DNA of 64,000 nt from Candidatus Epilinea brevis (GTDB lineage: Bacteria > Chloroflexota > Anaerolineae > Epilineales > Epilineaceae): NCBI GenBank assembly GCA_016710785.1, contig JADJUE010000003.1:496001-560000 (forward strand), given 5' to 3'. Below, piece by piece: positions 26,757 through 35,838 of the stretch (its first letter is position 1; every line of letters begins with the position of its first letter). Made by a program: the position numbers and the translations under genes. The notes below the pieces were generated by a model. That model did no database searches, was not told the origin of the DNA, and saw only the letters and a list, made by a program, of their open reading frames with translations.

Positions 26757-27755
26757 TCAGGCCGCGCCGTCGCCGGATGGATCGGGGTGCTGCGCGTCCA
26801 ACGCCAGCCCATGGATAGGCGGCAGCCCGCGGGCGATGGGCCGCCAGGACAGGCCCGCATCATTGCTGGTCCATACCGTTCCCCCAGTGGTACCGGCGTA
26901 GACCCGTCGCCCATCGGAATGGGTGCTGAAACCATGGACCGCGCCGTCCAACGGCTCCGAGACCTGCCACCAGCGCGCCGAGCCGGCCGGGCGGCGGTAG
27001 AGCCGGGCGGGCAGGGTTCCCCACGCCTGATCGTCTGCGCCGCGAGGATGCGCGGCGGCTAGCAGCCCTTCGCTGGTATGCGCCAGAGCCAGCACTTCCG
27101 GCTCAGCCATTCCGATCCCGTCCGCCGTCCAGGTGAAGCCCTCGTCCAAGGAGCAGTAGAGGCCCTTGGCGGTCCCGGCGAACAAGGCCCTGTTCGGCTC
27201 AGGCAGGGGCAGTAGGCTCTTGATCTCGAGGGGCAGGCCACGTGCGGTCAACTCGATCCACTCCCGACCGCCATCGTAGGTCCGAACGAGCCCGCCGCCC
27301 TCGACACCCACGTAGAGGCTGGCGTGACGAGCCGGGTCGAAAACCAGGGCCCGCACCCGCCACGGGACGCCGGCGGCGTCATCGGATCGCTCCTGATGGC
27401 CCGTCAGCCGCATGGCCGTCCACAAGCCGCCCGAGTCGGTCGACCGGTACACCTCAGGCGGTTCGCTGCCGGCATAGACGATCTCCGGACGGTCAGGTCG
27501 AAGCGCCAGCACCTGGAAGTCGCCGGTCCGGTAGCGATCCCAGCTGCGCCCGCCGTCCTCCGAGCGATAGAGCCCATCGTTCTCCACCACGGCATGGAGA
27601 CGCTGCGGCAGGAAGGGATCCACGGCCAAGGCCAGCACGGGTCGGTCACGCCAGAGCACCTCGCCGCGCCGCCAGCCCTCCGGCCCCAGATCCAGAACGA
27701 GCAGGCCGGCCTGGGTGCCCAGGTACAACCGCTCCTCCACCGAAGTTGTCGACAT
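26757..27755 (-). CDS. BNR/WD40-like beta-propeller protein, cytoplasmic
   Basis: The 332-residue protein contains repeated Asp-box (BNR) motifs, including YRSEDGGRSWDR, YRSTDSGGLWTA, VRTYDGGREWIE and WTSNDAGLSWRP, as in sialidase-like and Ycf48-like propellers. There is no signal sequence or membrane segment, so it should be cytoplasmic, unlike the larger BNR protein of the glycan operon. No catalytic sialidase residues are visible. A TATAAT ends 7 bases before the ATG, which suggests a leaderless mRNA. Confidence 0.85.
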   Translation of the reverse strand: MSTTSVEERLYLGTQAGLLVLDLGPEGWRRGEVLWRDRPVLALAVDPFLPQRLHAVVENDGLYRSEDGGRSWDRYRTGDFQVLALRPDRPEIVYAGSEPPEVYRSTDSGGLWTAMRLTGHQERSDDAAGVPWRVRALVFDPARHASLYVGVEGGGLVRTYDGGREWIELTARGLPLEIKSLLPLPEPNRALFAGTAKGLYCSLDEGFTWTADGIGMAEPEVLALAHTSEGLLAAAHPRGADDQAWGTLPARLYRRPAGSARWWQVSEPLDGAVHGFSTHSDGRRVYAGTTGGTVWTSNDAGLSWRPIARGLPPIHGLALDAQHPDPSGDGAA

Positions 27756-27762
27756 GACCGGG

Positions 27763-27768
27763 ATTATA
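27763..27768 (-). promoter_or_regulatory. -10 element directly before the BNR gene
   Basis: A perfect TATAAT on the minus strand is separated from the ATG at 27755 by 7 bases. No good -35 is seen. The geometry predicts a start at the ATG itself. Confidence 0.45.
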
Positions 27769-27832
27769 CCGCGTCGTTAATGGGGCCGGCTCTACCGACG
27801 TTTGGTCAGTGATCGACCACGCTACCGGGAAG

Positions 27833-27855
27833 GCTCATCGGATTCGCCGATGAGC
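27833..27855. promoter_or_regulatory. Hairpin in the leader of the ECF sigma gene
   Basis: GCTCATCGG (27833-27841) pairs perfectly with CCGATGAGC (27847-27855) around ATTCG. It lies 37 bases before the sigma-factor start codon, between divergent genes. It could be a regulator site or an RNA leader element; no U-run follows. Confidence 0.45.
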
Positions 27856-27892
27856 GGCTCACCCGCATGACAGGATCCTTCAGGAGCTTATC

Positions 27893-28483
27893 TTGCACTC
27901 AGCCAGCCTGACGATGTACGCTAGACGGAGCATGAGCGTACTGCCCCCGACCTCGCGCATCGCCGAACCGAGTCAGCTGTCGTCCGCCATCGCCGATCTG
28001 TTCCAAGCTCATGGGGACCGGATGCTCAACGCTGCCCATCGGGTGACCGGCAGCCTGGAAGACGCCGAGGATGTGCTGCAAAGCGTCTTCGTGCGCTTGG
28101 TGCAGCATCCGGACAACCTGAGCGCCGTGAACGGGCAGGATGCCGGTGCCTATCTGCACCGGGCCGCGGTCAACGCCGCATTGGACCTGCTCCGAGCGCG
28201 CGCCCGCCGACCGGCCGAAACCGTTGCTGATCTTCCAGGCCCCGCCGGAGCGCCGATCGACGCATCGCTCCTGGACAACGAATTGGCTGACCGTCTTCGG
28301 GCCGGTCTGGCTGGCCTGCATCCGCGCGCGGCAGAAATGGTCGCCCTACGCTATCTGGAAGAGTTGAGCAACCAGGAAGTGGCCGCGCGCACCGGCAGCT
28401 CCGAAAGCACCGTCGCCGTAACCCTGTACCGCGCCCGCCAGACCCTACGCGAGCGCATGAGCCCCAAGGAAGGCCGATCATGA
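27893..28483 (+). CDS. ECF-type RNA polymerase sigma factor
   Basis: The 196-residue protein has sigma region 2 ('LEDAEDVLQSVFVRLVQH') and region 4 ('MVALRYLEELSNQEVAARTG', 'TVAVTLYRARQTLRERM') and lacks regions 1 and 3, as in extracytoplasmic-function sigma factors. The TTG at 27893 is taken as the start because AGGAG lies 6 bases before it. An in-frame ATG at 27932 is the alternative. It overlaps the anti-sigma-like gene by ATGA, the usual layout for a sigma/anti-sigma pair. Confidence 0.92.
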   Translation: MHSASLTMYARRSMSVLPPTSRIAEPSQLSSAIADLFQAHGDRMLNAAHRVTGSLEDAEDVLQSVFVRLVQHPDNLSAVNGQDAGAYLHRAAVNAALDLLRARARRPAETVADLPGPAGAPIDASLLDNELADRLRAGLAGLHPRAAEMVALRYLEELSNQEVAARTGSSESTVAVTLYRARQTLRERMSPKEGRS

Positions 28484-30846
28484 CCATCGACAACACCCCG
28501 TCCAATGGCGTCAACGACGATGCCGAGGCCCGGCTGGATCAGGCCTTCGCCACGGTCCGCGGAACCGCGACGGATCCCAGCGACCTCGCCGCGGCCCGCG
28601 GGCGGGCATGGCAGGGCATCAGCGCCAGCCTGGCGTCCGCGGGGCCGTCCCTCAGCCTCTCGGGCTGCGCTGACTATCGCGGCCTGATCGGGGCCGCATT
28701 GGCCGGCGAGCTGCCCTCCGCCCGGAAGCGGCTCTTCGAAGACCACATGCAAGGCTGCGTCGAATGCCAGGCCGCGCTCCGCACCGCCCGCGGACAGCGC
28801 CCCGCCGCGGCCCTGCGCAACCCGCGCCCGCTCAGCACCGTGCAGCGAGGTTGGTGGCCGTCACGCCGTTCCTGGGCCTTGGCCGCCGGGTTCCTGCTGG
28901 TCCTGGGCCTGACCGGTTGGGCCACGGGCACCTTGACTCCCAGCCGAGTGCTGGCCCAGGTCCAGAGTTGGCAGCGACAGCTGGTCAGCGAACTGGCCCG
29001 CCTGCGCACCGACCTGAACGCGCTGCCGCGCCCCGAGCTGCGCCGAACCAGCACCTTGGCGGCGGCCCTGCCGGCCGACACCGTGCTCTACGTGGCCTTG
29101 CCCAATCTCAGCGGGACCATGGCCCAGGCCGACGTCCTGTTGAAGCAGCGAATCCAGGAAAGCCCCGTCCTCAAGCAGTGGTGGGAGCAGAATCTGGGAC
29201 GCGGCCAGTCGCAGGCGGAGATGGACCGCGTCATGGTCGAGATCGCCCAGATGGGCGGCTACCTCGGCGATGAGATCGTGCTGGCGCTGAGCCTCGATGC
29301 CGACGGGACGTTCCGCGCACCCCTGGTCCTGGCTGAAACCAAGGACGCGGCGGGCCTGCGAAAGGCCTTGGATCTGCGCCTGGCCCAAGCGGCGACCACG
29401 GACGCCGATCCCCTGCCGCAGCTGCAGGTCTTGACCGATCGTGCGGCGCTGACTCAGGCCGTCGCCGAAGAGATCGCCGCCCAACCGGTGGAGGCGGCCG
29501 AAGGCCAGGTTGCTGATACGGTCGCCCCAGCACTCCCCGCCATGGCCACCAGCGACGAGGACAAGGCCGCTTTGGTCTGGATCGCCGACGGCCGGGTGAT
29601 CCTGTCGCCCTCTGCAAAGGCGCTCGAGGCATTGCTCGATCCGGCCGACAGCCCGCGCTTCAACGGCACCGCGCTGCAGCAGGCGTTGAGCCGGGCCTAC
29701 GCCGAAGGGGTCAACACCGTGATCGGCGTCGATCTGGAGCGGATCATGGCCGCTCGCGCGCAGGACGGAGCAGCGAATGAGATCGAGGCCACGAACCTGC
29801 TCTTGGGCATGGCGTCCGCGCGCCACCTGATCGTGACCGAGCGTTCGCAGAGCGGCACGGTGGACCTGCGCGCCGAGCTGACCTTCTCGAAGGCCCGCCA
29901 GGGAATGAGCGCCTGGCTGGCAGAACCGAGCGATCTGGGCGCCCTCGATTTCTTCTCGCCGGAGGCCCATCTGGCCGTAGCTGGCGTCACCGAGCAACCC
30001 GCGACGATCCTGAGCCAGCTCCTGCAATTGAAGGAAGAGAACGCCCACGCCACCACGCCCGACGATGCAGCGGCAGAGCACTGCTCGCCGGCGCCGATGG
30101 ACAGCCTGCAGGCCATGGCCGCGGCGGCGGACGGCGAGTTCGCCTTTGCCCTCGACGGCCCCGTCCTGCCCCGCCCGTCCTGGACCCTGGCGATGAAGAT
30201 GCGCGACGGCGCGGCCTTCCAGAAGGGGCTCGATCAGCTGCTCGACTGCTTTGACCTCCAGGCGCGCGCCGCGGCGGAAGGACTGGTGGTACGCGAAACT
30301 GGTCGCGTCAGCGGACGCGCGGTGGGAAGCGTGCGCATCGATCGGGCCGGAACGTCGGGCGACGCAGCGGCCACCGGCGACGCTCCCTCCATACCGATCT
30401 CCTTCCATTACCTGATCGAAGACGGCTATTTCGTGGCTGCCAGCGAGACCGGCATCCTAGATCGTGCGCTGCGCAACCATTCGAGCGGCGTGAACCTTCG
30501 CGCCTCCGGCGCCTTCCGCAAGCTGCTTCCGGCCGACCTCAGCGCAGGCAAGCTGCGGGCGTCGGCGCTCCTGTACCAGAACCTGGGTGCGGTGGCGCAG
30601 CCTCTGGCGCAGGCGATGCAGGCGCAGGCGGCCAAGGCGAACAGCTCGGCACCCGACACCGGCTCCGAAAGCCTTGCGGCCTTCACGGCCGACGACCTTC
30701 CGCCAGGACTGCTTCTGGCCAGCGCCGGCGCCGACCGGGTGACCTTGCGCGGCCAGGCCACCGGGGCGGGCATCGGCAGCCTCCTGATCGGCAGCGGGTT
30801 GCTGCTGGGCGAGGGCTTGCCGGTCGCGGTCCCCGATACAAACTGA
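28480..30846 (+). CDS. Membrane anti-sigma factor with zinc finger and large extracytoplasmic domain (DUF3352-like)
   Basis: The 788-residue protein starts with a cytoplasmic zinc anti-sigma domain, with H89-x3-C93-x2-C96 in '[15 protein letters not shown]', preceded by Cys63. One membrane helix follows at about residues 131-152. Beyond it lie more than 600 residues outside the cell that resemble DUF3352 proteins ('[20 protein letters not shown]', '[10 protein letters not shown]'). It should hold the sigma factor encoded just upstream and release it when the ectodomain senses something. The ectodomain is far longer than in ordinary anti-sigma factors. No site-1/site-2 protease gene is nearby. 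Confidence 0.85.
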   Translation: MTIDNTPSNGVNDDAEARLDQAFATVRGTATDPSDLAAARGRAWQGISASLASAGPSLSLSGCADYRGLIGAALAGELPSARKRLFEDHMQGCVECQAALRTARGQRPAAALRNPRPLSTVQRGWWPSRRSWALAAGFLLVLGLTGWATGTLTPSRVLAQVQSWQRQLVSELARLRTDLNALPRPELRRTSTLAAALPADTVLYVALPNLSGTMAQADVLLKQRIQESPVLKQWWEQNLGRGQSQAEMDRVMVEIAQMGGYLGDEIVLALSLDADGTFRAPLVLAETKDAAGLRKALDLRLAQAATTDADPLPQLQVLTDRAALTQAVAEEIAAQPVEAAEGQVADTVAPALPAMATSDEDKAALVWIADGRVILSPSAKALEALLDPADSPRFNGTALQQALSRAYAEGVNTVIGVDLERIMAARAQDGAANEIEATNLLLGMASARHLIVTERSQSGTVDLRAELTFSKARQGMSAWLAEPSDLGALDFFSPEAHLAVAGVTEQPATILSQLLQLKEENAHATTPDDAAAEHCSPAPMDSLQAMAAAADGEFAFALDGPVLPRPSWTLAMKMRDGAAFQKGLDQLLDCFDLQARAAAEGLVVRETGRVSGRAVGSVRIDRAGTSGDAAATGDAPSIPISFHYLIEDGYFVAASETGILDRALRNHSSGVNLRASGAFRKLLPADLSAGKLRASALLYQNLGAVAQPLAQAMQAQAAKANSSAPDTGSESLAAFTADDLPPGLLLASAGADRVTLRGQATGAGIGSLLIGSGLLLGEGLPVAVPDTN

Positions 30847-30857
30847 TCGACGAAGAC

Positions 30858-30901
30858 CCACCAGGGCCGCGGCGACTTTTTCGTCGCCGCGGCCCTGGTG
30901 G
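30858..30901. terminator. Terminator-like hairpin with 19-bp perfect stem
   Basis: Bases 30858-30876 pair perfectly with 30883-30901 around a TTTTTC loop, just after the anti-sigma gene. No U-run follows on the plus strand, so it may act as an mRNA-end or attenuating hairpin before the ABC operon. Confidence 0.75.
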
Positions 30902-30932
30902 CTTCCCGGACCAGCACTGGAAAGGCGCCCCC

Positions 30933-31940
30933 ATGCTCAGTGCCTCGTCAACGGCCGTAATCCCCTCCCCGCCCGCCCGCCTTCCCGACCCTTCGGCCAT
31001 CGTGCTGGACGGTCTGTCCGTGCGCCTGGGCGGCCGACCCATCCTGCACGGGCTGACAGCCACCTTGCGCGGTCGCGCCATCGGTCTTCTGGGACCGAAC
31101 GGTGCCGGCAAGAGCACCCTGATCCAGACCCTGCTGGGCTTTCATCGCCCGGCTTCGGGGACGGCCTGCCTGCTGGGCGAAGACATCCGCCACGCAGGGC
31201 CGGACCTGCGCGACCGCATCGGCTACATGCCGGAGAACGAGGCCTTCATCCCCGGAATGAGCGCGGTGCGCTTCGTGCGCTACATGGGCGAGCTCAGTGG
31301 CCTGCCGCGGGCGGTGGCCATCGAGCGGGCGCATGCCACGCTGTACTACGTAGGCCTCGGCGAGGCGCGCTACCGTGAGGTGCAGACCTTCAGCCTGGGC
31401 ATGAAGCAGACCGCAAAGCTGGCCCAGGCCTTGGTGCACAGCCCCCAGTTGATCTTCCTGGACGAGCCCACCAACGGTCTGGATCCACGAGCCCGAGGCC
31501 GGATGCTGGACCTCATCGGCGAGATCCGCGACAGCGGGTCGGCGCAGGTCGTCCTGTCCAGCCACCTGCTGCGCGACGTCGAACAATGCTGCGACGAGGT
31601 GCTGATCCTTCGCGAGGGCCGCATCGCCGCGGTCTGCGACCTGGCCGCGGAGCGACGCGACGACCGCAGCTTCCTGGATCTGGACGCCGTCGGCGCGGTG
31701 GACGCCTTCGCCGCCGCCTTGGGCCGTCGCGGCATCGACATCGACCGTCAAGGCAACCGTCTCAAGCTGGTGGTCCCCGATCGCTTCGGGGTGCGCGACC
31801 TCTACGCGCTGGCCGCTGAGACCGGGGCGCACATCCAGCGACTCAGCTACCGCCACGATTCGCTGGAGGACATCTTCCTACGCGCCATGGACGCGGACCT
31901 TGACCCCGCGGGCAACGCCTCCGACGGGAAGGTACAGTGA
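30933..31940 (+). CDS. ABC-2-type exporter ATP-binding protein (first pair)
   Basis: Walker A is GPNGAGKST, the signature is the variant [15 protein letters not shown] and Walker B is [12 protein letters not shown], followed by a 100-residue C-terminal domain usual for ABC-2 exporters. The 335-residue protein pairs with the permease immediately downstream, whose start overlaps its stop. It opens a four-gene operon of alternating ATPase and permease genes. The substrate is unknown. Confidence 0.9.
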   Translation: MLSASSTAVIPSPPARLPDPSAIVLDGLSVRLGGRPILHGLTATLRGRAIGLLGPNGAGKSTLIQTLLGFHRPASGTACLLGEDIRHAGPDLRDRIGYMPENEAFIPGMSAVRFVRYMGELSGLPRAVAIERAHATLYYVGLGEARYREVQTFSLGMKQTAKLAQALVHSPQLIFLDEPTNGLDPRARGRMLDLIGEIRDSGSAQVVLSSHLLRDVEQCCDEVLILREGRIAAVCDLAAERRDDRSFLDLDAVGAVDAFAAALGRRGIDIDRQGNRLKLVVPDRFGVRDLYALAAETGAHIQRLSYRHDSLEDIFLRAMDADLDPAGNASDGKVQ

Positions 31941-32830
31941 TGGCGGTCTACGAACGCCGCTACGAACCCTACCAAGGGCCACGCCGCCCGGTGGGAGGCC
32001 GCGCCTGGGTCATCAGCCGCTTCGCCTGGGACGACTTCGCCCGCTCTCGGCTGTTCCTGGCTTCGTTGGTGGCCGGGGCTTTCGTCCCAACCCTCGGCCT
32101 ATTGGTGGTCTATCTGCATCACAACGCCCAAGCGCTGGATGTCCTGAATCTGCCCATCTCCGAGCTGATCCGGATCGACGGGTCCTTCTTCTACCTCCTG
32201 CTCTGGCCGCAGCATTGGCTGGCCCTGTGGATGGCCCTGGTGGTCGGACCCGGTCTGATCACCCGCGACCTGACGGGCGTGGCCTTGCCCCTGTATTTCA
32301 GCCGCCCGCTCTCACGCCGCTCCTACCTCTTCGGCAAGGCCGCGGCGCTCATGGCCCTCTTGTCCGCAGTCACCTGGCTGCCGGTGCTCCTGGTGTGGTT
32401 GTTCCAGGCCTCTCTGGGTGGCCGGTCCTGGGCGGGGGACAGCCTCGACATCCTCACATCCATCATGGTCAGCTCCCTGGCCTGGATCCTACTCCTGACC
32501 AGCCTGTCCCTGGCCATCAGTGCCTGGGTACGCTGGACCCCGGTGGCCAGGCTCTTCATCCTGGGCCTGGTCAGCGTGCCCTCGGCCTTTGCCATGGCGG
32601 TCTACGGCATTACCGACCGGCCGTGGGGGCTGGTGTTTGCCCCCATGCTCCTGGTGCGCGACCTGCGCTTCAGCCTGATGGAGGACAGCCTCTCGCAGAT
32701 CGGAACGGCGATGCGCGGCGGCTTCCCCAGCCTGTCCGCGCCCTGGACCCTGGCGGCGCTGGGCCTGTGGACCGCGTTGGGATTCCTGGCCCTGATGTCG
32801 CGGGTGAAGGCTCTGGATGTGGTCCGATGA
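31940..32830 (+). CDS. ABC-2-type permease (first pair)
   Basis: An integral membrane protein of about 296 residues and six membrane segments, with a cytoplasmic N-terminus 'YERRYEPYQGPRRPVGG' typical of ABC-2 permeases in copper or gliding-type exporters. The ATG at 31940 is preferred to the GTG three bases upstream because GGGAAGG is then 7 bases away. It overlaps both neighbours (TGATG before, ATGA after). It partners with the ATPase genes on both sides. Confidence 0.87.
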   Translation: MAVYERRYEPYQGPRRPVGGRAWVISRFAWDDFARSRLFLASLVAGAFVPTLGLLVVYLHHNAQALDVLNLPISELIRIDGSFFYLLLWPQHWLALWMALVVGPGLITRDLTGVALPLYFSRPLSRRSYLFGKAAALMALLSAVTWLPVLLVWLFQASLGGRSWAGDSLDILTSIMVSSLAWILLLTSLSLAISAWVRWTPVARLFILGLVSVPSAFAMAVYGITDRPWGLVFAPMLLVRDLRFSLMEDSLSQIGTAMRGGFPSLSAPWTLAALGLWTALGFLALMSRVKALDVVR

Positions 32831-33768
32831 GCACGGATCCTAGAGAGCTGATCCTGTTCCAGGAGGTCTCCAAGTTCTACGGCGAGGTTCTGGGCATCAA
32901 CCGGGTCAGCCTGTCCATTCCGCCGGGGATCACCAGCCTGGTCGGTCCCAACGGCTCCGGTAAGAGCACGCTGATGAACCTGATGACCGGCCTGCTGCAC
33001 CCTACGGTGGGCCGTATCTCCGTGCGCGGGACAGCGACAGACGATCCGGAGCGACTGCACCGTTTGGTCGGCTACTGCGCCCAGCCCGACACCTTTCCTC
33101 CGGCCGCGACCGGGCTGTCCTTCGTAGCCGGGTTCCTGGAGATCTGCGGTCTGGGCCGCCGTGCGGCGCAGCTGCGGGCGGAGGAGACGATCGATCAGCT
33201 GGGCCTTTCCGACGCCGCCGGACGCAAGGTGGCAGCCTACTCCAAGGGCATGCGTCAGAGGATCAAACTGGCCCGGGCCATCGCCCACGATCCGCCGGTC
33301 CTGGTGCTGGACGAGCCGCTCAACGGGCTTGACCCCATGGCCCGCGCGGAGGTCATCGCGCTGTTCCGACGTTGGGGAGCGGGCGGCAGGCACCTCATCG
33401 TCTCCAGCCACATCCTGCACGAGGTGGACCTCCTCAGCGATCAGGTAATCCTTATGAACCAAGGCTACGTGGTGGCCGAAGGCGACATCCAGGGCGTGCG
33501 CGGGGAGATGACCCGCCATCCCCTGCAGATCGTGGTACGCTGCGCTGACCCCCGCCCCCTGGCGGCGCGCCTGATCGGCGCGGATTCGGTCACGGACCTG
33601 CAGCTTCATGCGGACGGCGGAGGCTTCTTCGCCCGCACCCGCGATCCCGAGGGATTCTATCGCCTCGTCCAGGACGCCGTGCTGCAGGAGGGCCTGATCC
33701 TTGAGACGGTGATGCCCGTCGACGATGACGTGGGTGCTGTCTACCAATACCTGATCGGTGAAGCATGA
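32827..33768 (+). CDS. ABC-2-type exporter ATP-binding protein (second pair)
   Basis: A 313-residue ATPase with Walker A GPNGSGKST, signature YSKGMRQRIKLARAI and Walker B LVLDEPLNGLD. It starts with an ATGA overlap from the preceding permease. A 55-base gap separates it from the last permease. The two ATPases may form a heterodimer with both permeases, or two separate exporters may share one mRNA. Confidence 0.9.
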   Translation: MSTDPRELILFQEVSKFYGEVLGINRVSLSIPPGITSLVGPNGSGKSTLMNLMTGLLHPTVGRISVRGTATDDPERLHRLVGYCAQPDTFPPAATGLSFVAGFLEICGLGRRAAQLRAEETIDQLGLSDAAGRKVAAYSKGMRQRIKLARAIAHDPPVLVLDEPLNGLDPMARAEVIALFRRWGAGGRHLIVSSHILHEVDLLSDQVILMNQGYVVAEGDIQGVRGEMTRHPLQIVVRCADPRPLAARLIGADSVTDLQLHADGGGFFARTRDPEGFYRLVQDAVLQEGLILETVMPVDDDVGAVYQYLIGEA

Positions 33769-33823
33769 ACGCCCCCTTGCCGCACGGTGCGACCCGTGAC
33801 CGAACTCCACTGTGGATCCGCCC

Positions 33824-34702
33824 ATGAGCGCCTCTGTCAACCCCATCGACCGGCCTGCCATCCTGAGCCGCGGCCGCTGGGCCCAACTGCGCGTCCTCAC
33901 CCGCCAGGAGCTGCGCCTCAGGGCCACCGGGCTCTGGAGCCTGCCGCCCCTGCTCCTGGCCTTCGGCCCGACCTTCCTGCTGCTGTTCATCGTGGTGGTC
34001 AAGCATCTGTTCGGCCCGGGGGACTCCGCCCAGGAGATCGTGGGCGGCCTCGCCGATTGGCGGCAAGCCTTCGCCGAGGTCTTCCACAGCCTGATGCTGC
34101 GGGTCTGCGTCTTTTTCGGCTGCGCGGCGGTCTTCCTCAACAGCTTCCGCAGCGCGGTGGCCGGGCGCTACCTGCATTACAGCTACCTGTCGCCCCTGCG
34201 GCGCGAGCTGGTGGTGGCGGCCAAGTACCTCAGCGGCCTGATCTTCACCGGCATCGCCTTCATGCTCGGCAGCCTGACCATGTGGACCGCCGCGCATCTT
34301 GACGGACCGCTCGGCGAGACCCTGCCCGCCCTGTTCAGCGCCCAGGGCCTGCGTCTGGGGCTGACCTACGCCGGAATCAGCTTTCTGGGATGCCTCGGTT
34401 ATGGCGCGGTCTTCCTGGCTCTGGGTCTGCGCTTCAAGAACCCCATCTTCCCCACCTTGTTCCTGATGGTCTGGGAATCGATCAACCTCTTCCTGCCGGC
34501 CGGACTCCAGAAGCTCAGCATCATCCACTACCTGCAGTCTCTGGGGCCGATCCCGGCCAAGACCCAACTCATCTCCGTGGTCGCCGCCCCGACGTCAGCG
34601 CCTGTGTCCATCATCGGACTCCTGTTGGTGACCATGGGCCTTCTGTGGCTGTCCATGCGCTGGGCGCGCGGCATGGAGCTGGACTATGGCAGCGACGCCT
34701 GA
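33824..34702 (+). CDS. ABC-2-type permease (second pair)
   Basis: A 292-residue polytopic protein with six hydrophobic segments. It contains 'YSYLSPLRRELVVAAKYLSG', a motif region seen in ABC-2 permeases just before the third helix. The ATG at 33824 is preferred over a GTG four codons upstream. It is the last gene of the exporter operon, and the next gene (trpS) has its own promoter. Confidence 0.87.
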   Translation: MSASVNPIDRPAILSRGRWAQLRVLTRQELRLRATGLWSLPPLLLAFGPTFLLLFIVVVKHLFGPGDSAQEIVGGLADWRQAFAEVFHSLMLRVCVFFGCAAVFLNSFRSAVAGRYLHYSYLSPLRRELVVAAKYLSGLIFTGIAFMLGSLTMWTAAHLDGPLGETLPALFSAQGLRLGLTYAGISFLGCLGYGAVFLALGLRFKNPIFPTLFLMVWESINLFLPAGLQKLSIIHYLQSLGPIPAKTQLISVVAAPTSAPVSIIGLLLVTMGLLWLSMRWARGMELDYGSDA

Positions 34703-34724
34703 GAGGGCTGGCGCCGACTGGCAG

Positions 34725-34730
34725 TATAAT
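34725..34730 (+). promoter_or_regulatory. -10 element upstream of trpS
   Basis: A perfect TATAAT lies 53 bases before the trpS start. No good -35 is seen at the right distance. Confidence 0.4.
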
Positions 34731-34783
34731 CAGCGGGTTCCCATAGTTCCGGCGCATCCCCGTCCCGTGGACCCCGCAAGCAC

Positions 34784-35803
34784 ATGACACAGCCCCGCGT
34801 CGCCCTCACGGGCATCAAACCCACCGGCATCCCCCATATCGGCAACTACCTGGGCGCCATCCGCCCCGCGCTGGCCCTGGCACAGTCCTACGAGGCCCGC
34901 TTCTTCATCGCCGACTACCACGCGCTGAACAGCATCCACGACCCCCAGCGGCTATCCGACCTGACCTACGAGGTGGCCGCGACCTGGATCGCCTGCGGCT
35001 TGGATCCGGCGCGCATGCTGCTATACCGCCAGTCGGACGTGCCGGAGACCTTCGAGCTGGCCAGCTTCCTGATGGCCTTCACCGCCAAAGGGCATATGAA
35101 CCGGGCCCATGCCTACAAAGACGCCATCGCCAAGAACGAGGCCGCGGGTCGGGACGCTGACGCCGGCATCAACATGGGGCTCTACACCTACCCAGTGCTC
35201 ATGGCCGCCGACATCCTGCTCTTCGACACCGATGTGGTGCCCGTCGGCCGCGACCAGAAGCAGCATGTGGAGATCTGCGCTGATATCGCGCAGACCATCA
35301 ACCACGCCTACGGCGCGGAGTTGCTGGTGGTCCCCGCACCGGTGACCGCTGCGGCCACGGACATCGTGCCGGGCCTGGACGGCCGAAAGATGAGCAAGTC
35401 CTATGACAACACCATCCCACTGTTCGCGACGGAGCCGCAGCTCAAGAAACTGATCGGGCGCGTGGTCACGGACTCCAGGACCGTGGAGGAGCCCAAGGAT
35501 CCGGACACCTGCAATGTGTTCAACCTCTACCGCCTCTTCGCCGCACCCGAGCGGCAGGAAGAACTGGCCACCCGTTATCGCGCCGGCGGAATGGGTTATG
35601 GCCAAGCCAAGGCGGCGCTCTTCGAGGAGATGAATGCCGGCATCGCGCCCCTGCGCGAACGCTATCAGGCCTTGATCGACGACCGCGCGGCATTGGATCG
35701 CCACCTGACCGAGGGCGCCGAACGGGCCCGCGGCATCGCCGTGGCCACCATGCACCGCCTACGTCAGGCCGCGGGGATCGGGGCATTGGCCAAGTCAGGA
35801 TGA
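34784..35803 (+). CDS. trpS: Tryptophanyl-tRNA synthetase
   Basis: This class I synthetase charges tRNA-Trp. The HIGH-type motif is PHIGNYLG and the KMSKS motif GRKMSKSYDN, and length (339 residues) and 'GRDQKQHVEICADIAQTIN' fit bacterial TrpRS. The start ATG has only a weak ribosome-binding site. No T-box or trp leader was seen in the short upstream gap. It is convergent with the glycosyltransferase gene that follows, leaving only 35 bases between stops. Confidence 0.96.
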   Translation: MTQPRVALTGIKPTGIPHIGNYLGAIRPALALAQSYEARFFIADYHALNSIHDPQRLSDLTYEVAATWIACGLDPARMLLYRQSDVPETFELASFLMAFTAKGHMNRAHAYKDAIAKNEAAGRDADAGINMGLYTYPVLMAADILLFDTDVVPVGRDQKQHVEICADIAQTINHAYGAELLVVPAPVTAAATDIVPGLDGRKMSKSYDNTIPLFATEPQLKKLIGRVVTDSRTVEEPKDPDTCNVFNLYRLFAAPERQEELATRYRAGGMGYGQAKAALFEEMNAGIAPLRERYQALIDDRAALDRHLTEGAERARGIAVATMHRLRQAAGIGALAKSG

Positions 35804-35838
35804 TCCTGCCGCCGCCACGGTGTGGATCGCGCGCCGGA

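Noticed and set aside
34703..34783. T-box or attenuator before trpS
   Set aside because: The gap is only 81 bases with no T-box core or Trp-rich leader peptide.
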